This document shows, one piece after another, positions 9,651-17,442 of a stretch of 27,505 nucleotides of DNA; within the stretch, counting starts at the first letter, position 1, and each line of letters starts with the position of its first letter. The notes beneath the pieces are model-generated. The model did not search any database, was not told the origin of the DNA, and saw only the letters and a list, made by a program, of their open reading frames with translations. The position numbers and the translations under genes were made by a program. The stretch is taken from positions 1 to 27,505 of the forward strand of contig JBBIND010000057.1 in assembly GCA_037444075.1 (NCBI GenBank). Direction: 5' to 3'. This DNA is from JBBIND01 sp037444075. Lineage in GTDB: Bacteria; Acidobacteriota; Terriglobia; Bryobacterales; Bryobacteraceae.

Positions 9651-9721
9651 AGCCGCCCGGAGGCGACCCGGCCCGAATCCGGCTACGGCCCGCGCGCCGT
9701 GTGTTAGGCTCAGGATGAGCG
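9651..9721 (+). repeat. 71-base direct repeat, copy B (trkA promoter region)
   Basis: This copy matches 7507-7577 at 64 of 71 positions. The hairpin arms are CGGCCCG (9669-9675) and CGGCCCG (9686-9692): six pairs with a central C-C mismatch, around the same loop AATCCGGCTA. One base pair is changed on both sides relative to copy A (G-C to C-G). The unit ends with TGTTAGGCT, a possible extended -10 box, 22 bases before the trkA ATG. Confidence 0.9.
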
Positions 9722-9731
9722 CCGCAACTCT

Positions 9732-11102
9732 ATGAGAATACTGATCGCCGGCGGTGGCGAGGTGGCCACGCTGCTGGCACGCAGGCTGGTTCACGAGGGC
9801 AACCAGATCGTCATCGTCGAAGAAAACGCCGAACGCTGCGCGCACCTGGAGTCGATTCTGGACGCCAAAGTGGTGCACGGAAGCGCCGCCAGCGTCAAGG
9901 TGCTCCACGCCGCCGGACTCGGTGAGACCGACATGTTGATCGCCGTCACCAACGCCGACGAAATCAACCTGCTTTGCTGCCTCATCGCCCAGGCTGAATC
10001 CAAAGTACGCTTGAAAGTGGCGCGCCTGCGCACGCACGAAGTAGACCACTGGCGGCGCATCTGCAAAGAGGGCGGACTGAACATTGACCTGATCATCCAC
10101 CCGGAGTCGGAAGCCGTCGCGCGCATGCTCCCGGTGGTCCGCACGCCCGGCGTCTCCGACATCCTGGAATTTGCCGATGGCCGTGTGCGGTTGTTTGGCA
10201 TGTATATCGAGGCCAACAGCCGGCTGTCAGGCAAGGCGCTGGCGGAACTCGACCAGGAAGGGCCGCCGCCGGATTCCCTGATCGCCATGATTTTCCGAGG
10301 CCAGCAGGTGATTATTCCGCACGGCTCTGAAAAACTCCTGCCCGACGACCATATCTACGTCGTTTGCACCCGTGAGAATTTCGAGGCGGTTCTGCATTTC
10401 ATGGGCTTGGTAGAACAGCCCCGCCTGGAGCGCGCCTTTATCCTCGGCGGAAAACAGATCGGCATTCAACTCGCCGAGCAACTGGAAAAACGGCGCGTCC
10501 AGGTGAAGCTGTTCGAGCGCGATGCCAGGCGCTGCGAGAAGATCTCCGAAATCCTGAAAGACACGGTGGTAGTGCATGGCGACGGCAAGGACGCCGCCAC
10601 GCTGGTGGAGGAGAACATCCGTGGCGTGGGAGCTTATTTCGCGCTCACCCATGACGACGAGGACAACCTGATCGCCTCCATGCTGGCGCGCCGGTTGGGC
10701 GCGCGAAAAGTCGTCGCGCTGATCAATCGCCTGAACTACTTGCAGCTTGGCCAGAAGCTGGGCATCCACTCCTCGATCAGCCCCAGGCTGGCCACCGTCG
10801 ACCGCATTCTGCAGTTCGTGCGCAAAGGGCTGGTCGTTTCGGTGACCACCTTCGGCGAGGAGGAAGCCGAGGCGATTGAAATGGTGGCCAGCCCGGGTTC
10901 GCGCTTCGTGAACAAGAAGCTCATGGACTTGCGCTTTCCGCGCGGCGTTATCGTGGGCGCCATCGCCCGTCCGGATGGAGAGGTGCTCATCCCGCGCGGC
11001 AAGTCCGTCATCCGGGCGGGCGACCGCGTGATTTTCTTCACTCTGGAATCCAATGTCGCCGAGCTGGAGAAGGCCTTCCTGAGCGACGGGAGCCGCAAGT
11101 GA
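9732..11102 (+). CDS. trkA: Trk potassium uptake NAD-binding regulator TrkA
   Basis: The protein has 456 residues, close to E. coli TrkA. It has two tandem RCK halves: a first Rossmann unit at the start (ILIAGGGEVATLLARRL) and a second near residue 236 (FILGGKQIGIQLAEQL), each followed by a RCK_C/TrkA_C domain (for example NSRLSGKALAEL and GSRFVNKKLMDL). It forms a cytoplasmic ring that gates TrkH in response to nucleotides. trkH overlaps its stop by four bases (GTGA), which suggests translational coupling. The 71-base repeat and an extended -10 candidate lie just upstream. A decayed copy of its 5' end is found before kdsA. Confidence 0.96.
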   Translation: MRILIAGGGEVATLLARRLVHEGNQIVIVEENAERCAHLESILDAKVVHGSAASVKVLHAAGLGETDMLIAVTNADEINLLCCLIAQAESKVRLKVARLRTHEVDHWRRICKEGGLNIDLIIHPESEAVARMLPVVRTPGVSDILEFADGRVRLFGMYIEANSRLSGKALAELDQEGPPPDSLIAMIFRGQQVIIPHGSEKLLPDDHIYVVCTRENFEAVLHFMGLVEQPRLERAFILGGKQIGIQLAEQLEKRRVQVKLFERDARRCEKISEILKDTVVVHGDGKDAATLVEENIRGVGAYFALTHDDEDNLIASMLARRLGARKVVALINRLNYLQLGQKLGIHSSISPRLATVDRILQFVRKGLVVSVTTFGEEEAEAIEMVASPGSRFVNKKLMDLRFPRGVIVGAIARPDGEVLIPRGKSVIRAGDRVIFFTLESNVAELEKAFLSDGSRK

Positions 11103-12550
11103 TCCGCGCGGGCGGCATCCTGCACATCATCGGTCTGTTTCTGCTGGTGCTGGCTGCGACGATGCTGGTGCCCCTGGCTTACGCCGTGTTGGACGGCACT
11201 GACTCCCCCCGCTCCTTTGGCTATTCCGTGGGGCTGACGGCTGTGACCGGGCTGGTCCTGGCGGTTGTTTTCCGCGCGCCGGCGTCCGAACTGCTGGTGC
11301 GGGAAGGCATTCTGCTGGTCGTGCTGACGTGGGGAGCGGTCTCCCTGTTTGGCTCCCTGCCGTTCTACTTCTCGCCGCATTTCCCCACTTTTACGGATGC
11401 CTTCTTCGAAGCGGTCAGCGGTTTTACCACCACGGGCGCCACGGTGCTGATCGAAGTCGAAGTGCTGCCCGAGGCGACCCAGTTGTGGCGCTGCTTTTCT
11501 CATTGGCTGGGGGGATTGGGCATCGTACTGCTAGGCATTGCCATCCTGCCGCTGCTCAGCACGGGGGGTATGCAGCTTTACCGAGCCGAGTTTTCCGGCG
11601 CCAAGTCCGAAAAGCTGAAGCCCAGAATTACCGAGACCGCGCTGGCATTGTGGCGCATCTACGTAGCCCTCACTCTGGCCCTCTATGTCGCTCTGCGCCT
11701 GGCGGGGGTCAACCGGTTCGAAGCCGCCTGCCACGCGTTTTCGACGCTGGGCACCGGCGGCTTCTCCTCCCGCACCGCCAGCGTCGCCGGCTTCGCCAGC
11801 CCGGTGGTGGAGTACATCGTGATTGTGTTCATGCTGCTGGCGGGCATCAGCTTCGTGTGGCATTACCGCGTCTGGGTGGAGCGCCGTGCCCGTTACACCC
11901 TGGCGGACGTTGAAGTGCGCGCCTTCCTTTTGCTGGTTTTGGTCTCCACCGCCGTCATCACGTTGAGCCTGGTGTTCAACGGCGGCTACGACTGGCAAAA
12001 GGGATTCCGGGCTTCGTTATTCCAGGTGACGTCGATTGCCACCACGACCGGTTTCGTCACGGACGATTTCGAGCGCTGGCCGGCCTTGCCCCAGATGCTG
12101 CTGCTCGCCCTCATGTTTGTGGGCGGCTGCACCGGCTCCACGGCAGGTGGCATGAAAGTCGCCCGGATTCAGCTGCTGCGCAGGCTTGTAAGCCGGGAAT
12201 TCAAGAAGACCGTGGAGCGTCGCGGGGTCTTCGCCATCCGGCTGGGTGAGCAGGTCATTCCGGAGTCCGCCGTGCAGAGCCTGTTGAATCTCGTGTACTT
12301 GGCGCTAGCGGTCAACTTCGGCTCCTGCCTGCTGCTGGCCGCCTTGGGCGTGGATGTGCTGACGAGCATTGCGGCGGTGACCGCAAGCCTGTTCAACATC
12401 GGCCCGGGGCTCGGCCACGTGGGCCCGGCGGAACACTACGGCCATCTGCCGGCACTGGCCAAGTGGGTGCTGTGCGGCTGCATGGTGGCCGGGCGGCTGG
12501 AGTTTTACACGGCTCTGGCAATCCTCTCGCCGGCTTTCTGGCGCAAGTAA
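11099..12550 (+). CDS. trkH: Trk potassium transporter membrane subunit TrkH
   Basis: The protein has 483 residues and starts with GTG overlapping the trkA stop. It is a polytopic inner-membrane protein with the four pore-loop repeats of the SKT (TrkH/KtrB) superfamily. Filter regions are FTTTGATV, STLGTGGFS, IATTTGF and FNIGPGLG, with the filter glycines present. AGRLEFYT near the C-terminus is also a family hallmark. It brings potassium into the cell and is gated by TrkA. Its stop lies one base from the stop of the convergent amidohydrolase gene. Confidence 0.96.
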   Translation: MIRAGGILHIIGLFLLVLAATMLVPLAYAVLDGTDSPRSFGYSVGLTAVTGLVLAVVFRAPASELLVREGILLVVLTWGAVSLFGSLPFYFSPHFPTFTDAFFEAVSGFTTTGATVLIEVEVLPEATQLWRCFSHWLGGLGIVLLGIAILPLLSTGGMQLYRAEFSGAKSEKLKPRITETALALWRIYVALTLALYVALRLAGVNRFEAACHAFSTLGTGGFSSRTASVAGFASPVVEYIVIVFMLLAGISFVWHYRVWVERRARYTLADVEVRAFLLLVLVSTAVITLSLVFNGGYDWQKGFRASLFQVTSIATTTGFVTDDFERWPALPQMLLLALMFVGGCTGSTAGGMKVARIQLLRRLVSREFKKTVERRGVFAIRLGEQVIPESAVQSLLNLVYLALAVNFGSCLLLAALGVDVLTSIAAVTASLFNIGPGLGHVGPAEHYGHLPALAKWVLCGCMVAGRLEFYTALAILSPAFWRK

Positions 12551-12551
12551 C

Positions 12552-13727
12552 CTACGGGAGCGCGGGCAGCCCAAGCAGCCGCGCGGCGTTGTTCCAATAG
12601 ACCTTGCGCAAGATGTTCTCCGGCAGTCCCAGCCCGTAGATGCGCCAGCGGCCCTGTGGAGGCACGGGAGCGGGAGCGTAGTCGAAATACTCATCCTCGG
12701 TTTCGAGGAAGCGGTAGTAGATCTCGTACAGCAAATCCCCGAAGATCTGTTGCGGCGTTTCATGGCCGTGAGGCACGGCATCCGTGCCGAACAGGATGCG
12801 GTCCTGGTAGCGGTCAAAGAACCGGCGCGCCGTGCGGGGTTGCCTGCCTAGTTCGCCGATGCGCGCCCCGAACTCGACTTGCATGTTTGGGAAACGGTCC
12901 ATCAGGCTGCCCACGTAGGCCAGGTTCTCCGCATTGCCCATGTGCAGCACCACGAAAGTCGTCTTCGGATGGCGGGCCAGCACCCGGTTTCTGGCCTCCT
13001 GCAATTCACGGTCGCTGGGGAAGTCCTGGCCGTGGAAGGACCAATCCGGGTGGGCGTTCAGTTCCTCGAAGCGCTCATTAAAGCGGTCGATGGGCAGGAA
13101 GAAAGCCTCCGGGTCGGAAGTGTGGATGCCCACCGGCATCTTGAGCGCGCCGGCGGCTTCCCACATGGGGTCAAACCGCTTATCATCCACGGGCACGAGC
13201 GGGCCTTCCTTTCCCTTTTCCCGTAATCCCAGCCCGAGCGATTTCAGGATCTTGAGGCCGCGCGCTCCAGCCTTGTGCGCACGCCCCAACTCGTCCGCCT
13301 GAAACTGCGGGTAGCCCGGTTCGACGAAGCGCTGGTACCAGGGCTGGGTGAAGGTGATGAACCGGCCGGGATACGCCTTCTGGAACAGTCCGACGGTTTG
13401 CTCGAGGGCCTTGCCGAACCCGCCCGTCAGGTTTACCATGACGCGTACGTCCTTGCGATCCATCACCGGAATGACTTCGGCCGGCGGCATGGGCACGGTC
13501 GGCTTGACCCCATCCGCATCACCCCAAGTGAGATGGCTATGGAAGTCGATCACCGGGAAACGCGGCCTCGCCACCTCCGTAACAGGCACGTGGAGCATGC
13601 TCTTAGGTTGAAATTCACTCAGATCCAGGGGCATCTTCTTCTGGGGCGGGGCTTGCTGCGCCACCGCTCCGGCTGGCAAGGCGGCCGCGAGGCCCGCCAG
13701 CAAGTTTCTCCGGCTACAATCGCTCAT
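12552..13727 (-). CDS. Tat-exported amidohydrolase (amidohydrolase family 2)
   Basis: From the ATG at 13727 the product has 391 residues. It opens with a twin-arginine signal, SRRNLLAGLAAALPAGAVAQ, pointing to export of a folded enzyme. The TIM-barrel amidohydrolase landmarks are IDFHSHLTW (metal-binding HxH), VGIHTSDPEAFF, FVVLHMGN and ILFGTDAVPHG (late catalytic Asp). The last part, ENILRKVYWNNAARLLG, is typical of amidohydrolase family 2. A longer frame begins at 13853, but it would bury the signal. AAAGGA sits six to seven bases before the chosen ATG. Members hydrolyse or decarboxylate varied substrates, so the reaction is unknown. It lies downstream of the GMC oxidoreductase gene in the same direction. 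Confidence 0.88.
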   Translation of the reverse strand: MSDCSRRNLLAGLAAALPAGAVAQQAPPQKKMPLDLSEFQPKSMLHVPVTEVARPRFPVIDFHSHLTWGDADGVKPTVPMPPAEVIPVMDRKDVRVMVNLTGGFGKALEQTVGLFQKAYPGRFITFTQPWYQRFVEPGYPQFQADELGRAHKAGARGLKILKSLGLGLREKGKEGPLVPVDDKRFDPMWEAAGALKMPVGIHTSDPEAFFLPIDRFNERFEELNAHPDWSFHGQDFPSDRELQEARNRVLARHPKTTFVVLHMGNAENLAYVGSLMDRFPNMQVEFGARIGELGRQPRTARRFFDRYQDRILFGTDAVPHGHETPQQIFGDLLYEIYYRFLETEDEYFDYAPAPVPPQGRWRIYGLGLPENILRKVYWNNAARLLGLPALP

Positions 13728-13739
13728 TCGTGTCCTTTC

Positions 13740-13777
13740 CGGATTCCATGAGGAATCCGCCTCCGTACGGAATTGTA
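13740..13777 (-). promoter_or_regulatory. Promoter candidate and palindrome before the amidohydrolase gene
   Basis: On the minus strand TACAAT (13772-13777) matches the -10 box at five of six positions; the -35 box is poor. Between it and the SD lies a perfect 8-bp inverted repeat, CGGATTCC (13740-13747) and GGAATCCG (13752-13759), around a four-base loop. It could be a repressor site or an RNA hairpin abutting the ribosome binding site. Confidence 0.4.
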
Positions 13778-13809
13778 TCCACGACGCGGGCTGCAACGCA
13801 CGCCGCAGT

Positions 13810-15486
13810 CTACGGGTATGGATCGCCCTGCAATTCGCGGATTTTGCGTTCAACGATTTTTTCCGCCAAAGCCGAGACCGTCAGGAACGGATTCACCCCG
13901 ATAGAAAAGCCCATTAAGGAACCGTCGGCAACGAACAGTCCATCGTGGACCCCGCCGTTCGGACTGAAGACGCGGCCGAACTCGTCCACCGCCCCGAGCG
14001 AGGCGTCCGCGCCGATGGGGCAACCGCCCAACGGGTGCGCGGTCATCAATCGCCTCAGGTTGAAAGCGCTCCACAGCGGATTGGAGATGAAGCTGGCCCC
14101 GTGAGCGACAGCCTGGAGCCGGATTTCCTCGTTGAGTTTTTCGTACAGCGGCTGGTTGCCCGCTTCAGGCCAGATCACCTTGAGCTTTCCCTCAGGCTCG
14201 CCCGGCGTGGTTTCCAGTACGATTCGCCCGGCGGCGTTGTCAAAGCCGATGACGAGAAACAGCATCGAGTGATTCATCGCTCCCTGCTGTTCTTTGCGCC
14301 GGGTGGGGTCGAGGTCGTGCAGCACTCTCTGCCGTTGCTTCTGCGGGTCGGCGTTTTCAGTCGGTTCACCGGCGATGCCCGCAAAGACGGGCTTGGCGGC
14401 GTCCACAAACGCGCTGGGGAAGGAAAGATCCTCAAACGTGAAGCGTTCCCGCACGGGCTTGTCCGGGTTGTAGTGAATGGCGCTGACGATAGCTGGACCC
14501 GGCGGAAACTTGGTGCGAGGACTCTCCGGGCGGCGTCCGAAACCGAGCACCTGTGTAGCGTTCTCGCCGTTGTAGGAGAGGCCGAAGAAGTCGCCGTTGC
14601 TCGTGAACGACGTGCCCACCCGAGCGGTCAGCGCGAGACCGTTGGCCCCGGAGCGCAGCAGAATCTCGGTGGTGTTGAGCGCGCCTGCCGCCAGGACGAC
14701 GACGCGCGCCTCCATGGTGAACTTGCGTATCCAGTTGTGTTCCGTGTCGTGGTGCTTGCCGTGCACCCGCCACTTCCCATTGGCGAGCTTCTCGACGTGC
14801 TCCACCGCGGTCTGCGTGAACATCACCGCACCCGCCTTCTTGGCCATCGGCAGGTAGTTCATGTAGAGCGTGTTCTTGGCGCCGTGGTTGCAGCCGGTGG
14901 TGCAATCACCGCACTCCTGGCACTCCTTTTGGAACACGCGAAACTTGTTAAACCCGCGTGGTTTGAAATTGACGGCGATGTTCAGAGGCTCGGCGTGCAG
15001 GCCAAGCTGCCGCGCCCGCCGGTCGAGCGCCTGGACTTTCTTCAGCTTTTTCGCTTTGGGGTGCGGTCCCGCGGAGAGCACATCGCGCGCCCGCTCGTAA
15101 TACGGCAGGAGTTCGTCATATGCCAGCGACGCCGGCCACCCGGGGAGATCGAAGGCCTCGCGGTCAGGAACCACGGCCACGTTGGCGTTGATCAGCGAAG
15201 TGCCGCCCAATCCGCTACCCTTCAGCACGGTGATCTCGTCGAAGTTGATGAGTTCGTACAATCCGAGCGGGTTCCAGTCGCTGCGCAGTTCCGCCAGGAA
15301 ACCGTCCGGAGTGTCAGGGAACTTGCGAATGGGCCACTCGCGTCCTCTTTCAAGAACGCAGACCGAGAGCTTGTTGGGCAATTCAGCGGAGGCCAGCCGG
15401 GCTGCGGCGATCGCTCCGCCGTAGCCTGAACCAACCACGATCACGTCATAGCTTGTCTTCTTTTCACTCCAATCTGTTGACAGCAT
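13810..15486 (-). CDS. GMC-family FAD oxidoreductase with a four-cysteine cluster
   Basis: From the ATG at 15486 the product has 558 residues. It has a dinucleotide-binding GSGYGG (19-24) close to the N-terminus and VCVLERG (about 42-48), the second FAD strand. GSGLGGTSLINANV (about 90-103) is the GMC signature. The C-terminal end has AHPLGGCPIG, VADGSLMGFSIGVNP and TVSALAEKI, which carry the usual active-site region. Cys189, 192, 195 and 199 form CxxCxxCxxxC before GAKNTL, as in cholesterol-oxidase-like GMC proteins. It likely oxidises an alcohol or sterol-like substrate, which cannot be named. No signal peptide is visible. The frame extends to 15777, but GGAGG about nine bases before the 15486 ATG sets the start. 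It is divergent from the permease gene. Confidence 0.9.
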   Translation of the reverse strand: MLSTDWSEKKTSYDVIVVGSGYGGAIAAARLASAELPNKLSVCVLERGREWPIRKFPDTPDGFLAELRSDWNPLGLYELINFDEITVLKGSGLGGTSLINANVAVVPDREAFDLPGWPASLAYDELLPYYERARDVLSAGPHPKAKKLKKVQALDRRARQLGLHAEPLNIAVNFKPRGFNKFRVFQKECQECGDCTTGCNHGAKNTLYMNYLPMAKKAGAVMFTQTAVEHVEKLANGKWRVHGKHHDTEHNWIRKFTMEARVVVLAAGALNTTEILLRSGANGLALTARVGTSFTSNGDFFGLSYNGENATQVLGFGRRPESPRTKFPPGPAIVSAIHYNPDKPVRERFTFEDLSFPSAFVDAAKPVFAGIAGEPTENADPQKQRQRVLHDLDPTRRKEQQGAMNHSMLFLVIGFDNAAGRIVLETTPGEPEGKLKVIWPEAGNQPLYEKLNEEIRLQAVAHGASFISNPLWSAFNLRRLMTAHPLGGCPIGADASLGAVDEFGRVFSPNGGVHDGLFVADGSLMGFSIGVNPFLTVSALAEKIVERKIRELQGDPYP

Positions 15487-15558
15487 GCCGGTTTCCCTCC
15501 TCCCCCATTCTGCACTGAATAGCCGCCTTGTCAGCCTCTTTTTTGCGGTGAGCCGCGT

Positions 15559-16977
15559 ATGGCCAGCCGCCGTGCAGCCGGTCTCATTTCCGGTAGAATG
15601 GCCCACATGCAAGGAAAGCTGGCCGCACTGACGCAGCGCATGGACAGTCTGTATGAGTATGACCGCGAGCCCGTGGCGCCGGAGATGCTCCAGGGCGGCG
15701 GCCGGTTTGCCGGGCTGTTCGCCGGCGAACATGTGGCCGCTACCGAATTCGTGATCGGAGCCTTCTTTGTGCTGCACGGCGTATCGGCGCGCGACCTGAT
15801 CCTCGGCCTGCTGCTCGGTAACCTGCTGGCTGTGCTTTCCTGGACGCTGATTTGCGCGCCAATAGCGACCCAGACTCGTTTGACCCTCTACTGGTACCTG
15901 CGCCGCATTGCCGGTCCCGGGCTCACGCTGCTCTACAACCTAGCGAACGCCCTGCTCTACTGCATTCTGGCCGGGGCCATGATCTCCGTCGCAGCAACCG
16001 CCATCGGTCTGGGTTTTGGCATAGCCACACCAGCTTTAACCGACGTGTTGCCGAACAGCGCGGGGTGGGTCGCCTTGACCTTCACGATTGGGTGCGCCTT
16101 CACGGTCATGGCCGTTCTCGGTTTCGAACGCCTCAGCCGGTTCGCCAGCATTTGTTCACCCTGGATCTTCACGGTCTTCGTCGCCGGGGCCATCGCCATG
16201 CTGCCTCGCCTGGGTGTGAACGCCGACCTCAGTAACCTGTGGGAGGTAGCTCAAACCAGAATCTGGAACGGGGAACCAACGCCGGGCCAGGAACCGTTCC
16301 ACTTCTGGCATATCGCCTTCTTCGCCTGGTTCGCCAACCTGGCCATGCACGTGGGCCTCTCGGATATGGCGTTGTTCCGTTACGCGAAAAGCTGGAAATA
16401 CGGGCTCTACTCGGCGTTCGGCATGTACCCCGGCCACATGCTGGCCTGGCTGTGCTCCGGAGTCATGGTGGCAGCCGTGGAGCGGCAAATGAACCCCGGT
16501 TTGATGGCTTACGAAGCCATCGGCATCGCGGGCGTCTTCGGGGTGCTTCTGGCCGGCTGGACAACGGCGAATCCGACTTTTTACCGGGCCGGGCTAGCGC
16601 TGCAAACCATCACGCCGAATTGGCCGCGCTGGAAGATCACCGTGGCGGCGGGTTTGACGACCTCGCTGCTGGCCTGTTTTCCGGTCTTCTTCGTGCGCTT
16701 GCTCGACTATGTAGCCATTTACGGCTTGGTGCTGATGCCCATCGGCGCCGTTGTCCTGACCGAGCATTGGATCTTCCCCCGGCTTGGCATCGAGCGTTAT
16801 CAGGCCGAAAAGTATGGTTGGCTCTTTAACTGGAAGACGCTGACGGTTTGGATAGGCACCCTCGCTGCGTGCTACGTCATGCCCATCCACCTGTTCTTCC
16901 GCTGGTTGCCTGGCTACTTCATTGCTGTGGCAGCCTATGTCCTGCTGAATTGGCCCTCTCGAAGGAGAACATCATGA
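15559..16977 (+). CDS. NCS1/purine-cytosine permease-like membrane transporter
   Basis: The protein has up to 472 residues with about twelve hydrophobic segments. The DREPVAPE stretch before the first membrane helix, GLLLGNLLAVLSW, and the central FHFWHIAFFAWFANLAMHVGLSD region fit the NCS1-like branch of the APC superfamily. Substrates in that family are nucleobases, hydantoins, thiamine or related compounds; this one is unknown. The ATG at 15559 has GGTGAG seven bases upstream, but ATGs at 15598, 15607 and 15643 are also in frame, and a TAGAAT (-10-like) at 15594-15599 would favour 15607 or 15643. The stop overlaps the start of the next small gene. Confidence 0.82.
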   Translation: MASRRAAGLISGRMAHMQGKLAALTQRMDSLYEYDREPVAPEMLQGGGRFAGLFAGEHVAATEFVIGAFFVLHGVSARDLILGLLLGNLLAVLSWTLICAPIATQTRLTLYWYLRRIAGPGLTLLYNLANALLYCILAGAMISVAATAIGLGFGIATPALTDVLPNSAGWVALTFTIGCAFTVMAVLGFERLSRFASICSPWIFTVFVAGAIAMLPRLGVNADLSNLWEVAQTRIWNGEPTPGQEPFHFWHIAFFAWFANLAMHVGLSDMALFRYAKSWKYGLYSAFGMYPGHMLAWLCSGVMVAAVERQMNPGLMAYEAIGIAGVFGVLLAGWTTANPTFYRAGLALQTITPNWPRWKITVAAGLTTSLLACFPVFFVRLLDYVAIYGLVLMPIGAVVLTEHWIFPRLGIERYQAEKYGWLFNWKTLTVWIGTLAACYVMPIHLFFRWLPGYFIAVAAYVLLNWPSRRRTS

Positions 16978-17156
16978 TCAGGCCCCTGGCAGCCATCATC
17001 AGCCTGCTGAGCATTGCAACGTGCCTGGCTGCGCCAATCTTGTACTTCTACGGCTACCTTTCGGCGGATGCCTTCAAGCAATTGTTCGCAGGCGCCTCGG
17101 TTTTGTGGTTCATATCCGCTACTGTTTGGGTGGAGCAGCCCAGGAAGCAGCCGTAG
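16974..17156 (+). CDS. Small two-helix membrane protein, coupled to the permease
   Basis: This 60-residue frame starts at an ATG that overlaps the permease stop (ATGA). GAAGGAG (16961-16967) is a very good SD at seven bases. The product has two hydrophobic segments (about 3-27, LAAIISLLSIATCLAAPILYF; and about 37-52, LFAGASVLWFISATVW) and a short polar C-terminus, so it should sit in the inner membrane. The coupling suggests it acts with the permease, perhaps as a small subunit or stabiliser; that is inference. I do not recognise a named family. Confidence 0.75.
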   Translation: MIRPLAAIISLLSIATCLAAPILYFYGYLSADAFKQLFAGASVLWFISATVWVEQPRKQP

Positions 17157-17442
17157 CCAGGAGCGCCAAGACTTCAGTCCGAGCCCTCAGCGGCTGGGAT
17201 CGGCGGATGGGCCCCTTTCATTAAGCTAATTTAAGTTTACCATCAGCAGGCGGCCTTGGGCCAGGCAAGCTCGATTTCGTCGAGAGACGTAAACCGCGTT
17301 ATTTCAATCAGTTAAGCTACAACAAAGCGGATCCGAACTCGCCGCCCTGGGCTGCCGTCGCGGCTGCGAGGAAGTGGCTGCGCTATACTGGCAGCGAATC
17401 TCAGGAGTGAGTTTCTAATTCCCATGCAAGGAGTCCGTAGCC
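17157..17442. other. Noncoding spacer of 286 bases before the oligopeptidase gene
   Basis: No gene is seen. The section around 17218-17250 is AT-rich compared with its surroundings. A small hairpin, CTCGA (17270-17274) with TCGAG (17280-17284), is present. Near the end TATACT (17384-17389) is a possible -10 box for the oligopeptidase gene, without a clear -35 box. No tRNA fold could be built. Confidence 0.5.

Noticed and set aside
7507..9721. Mobile element or attachment sites around kdsA-kdsD
   Set aside because: No transposase, integrase or terminal inverted repeats are seen, and the repeats are explained better as copies of the trkA start region.
17157..17442. Possible tRNA or small RNA in the spacer before ptrB
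   Set aside because: No cloverleaf, T-arm or CCA end could be built; only one short hairpin is present.
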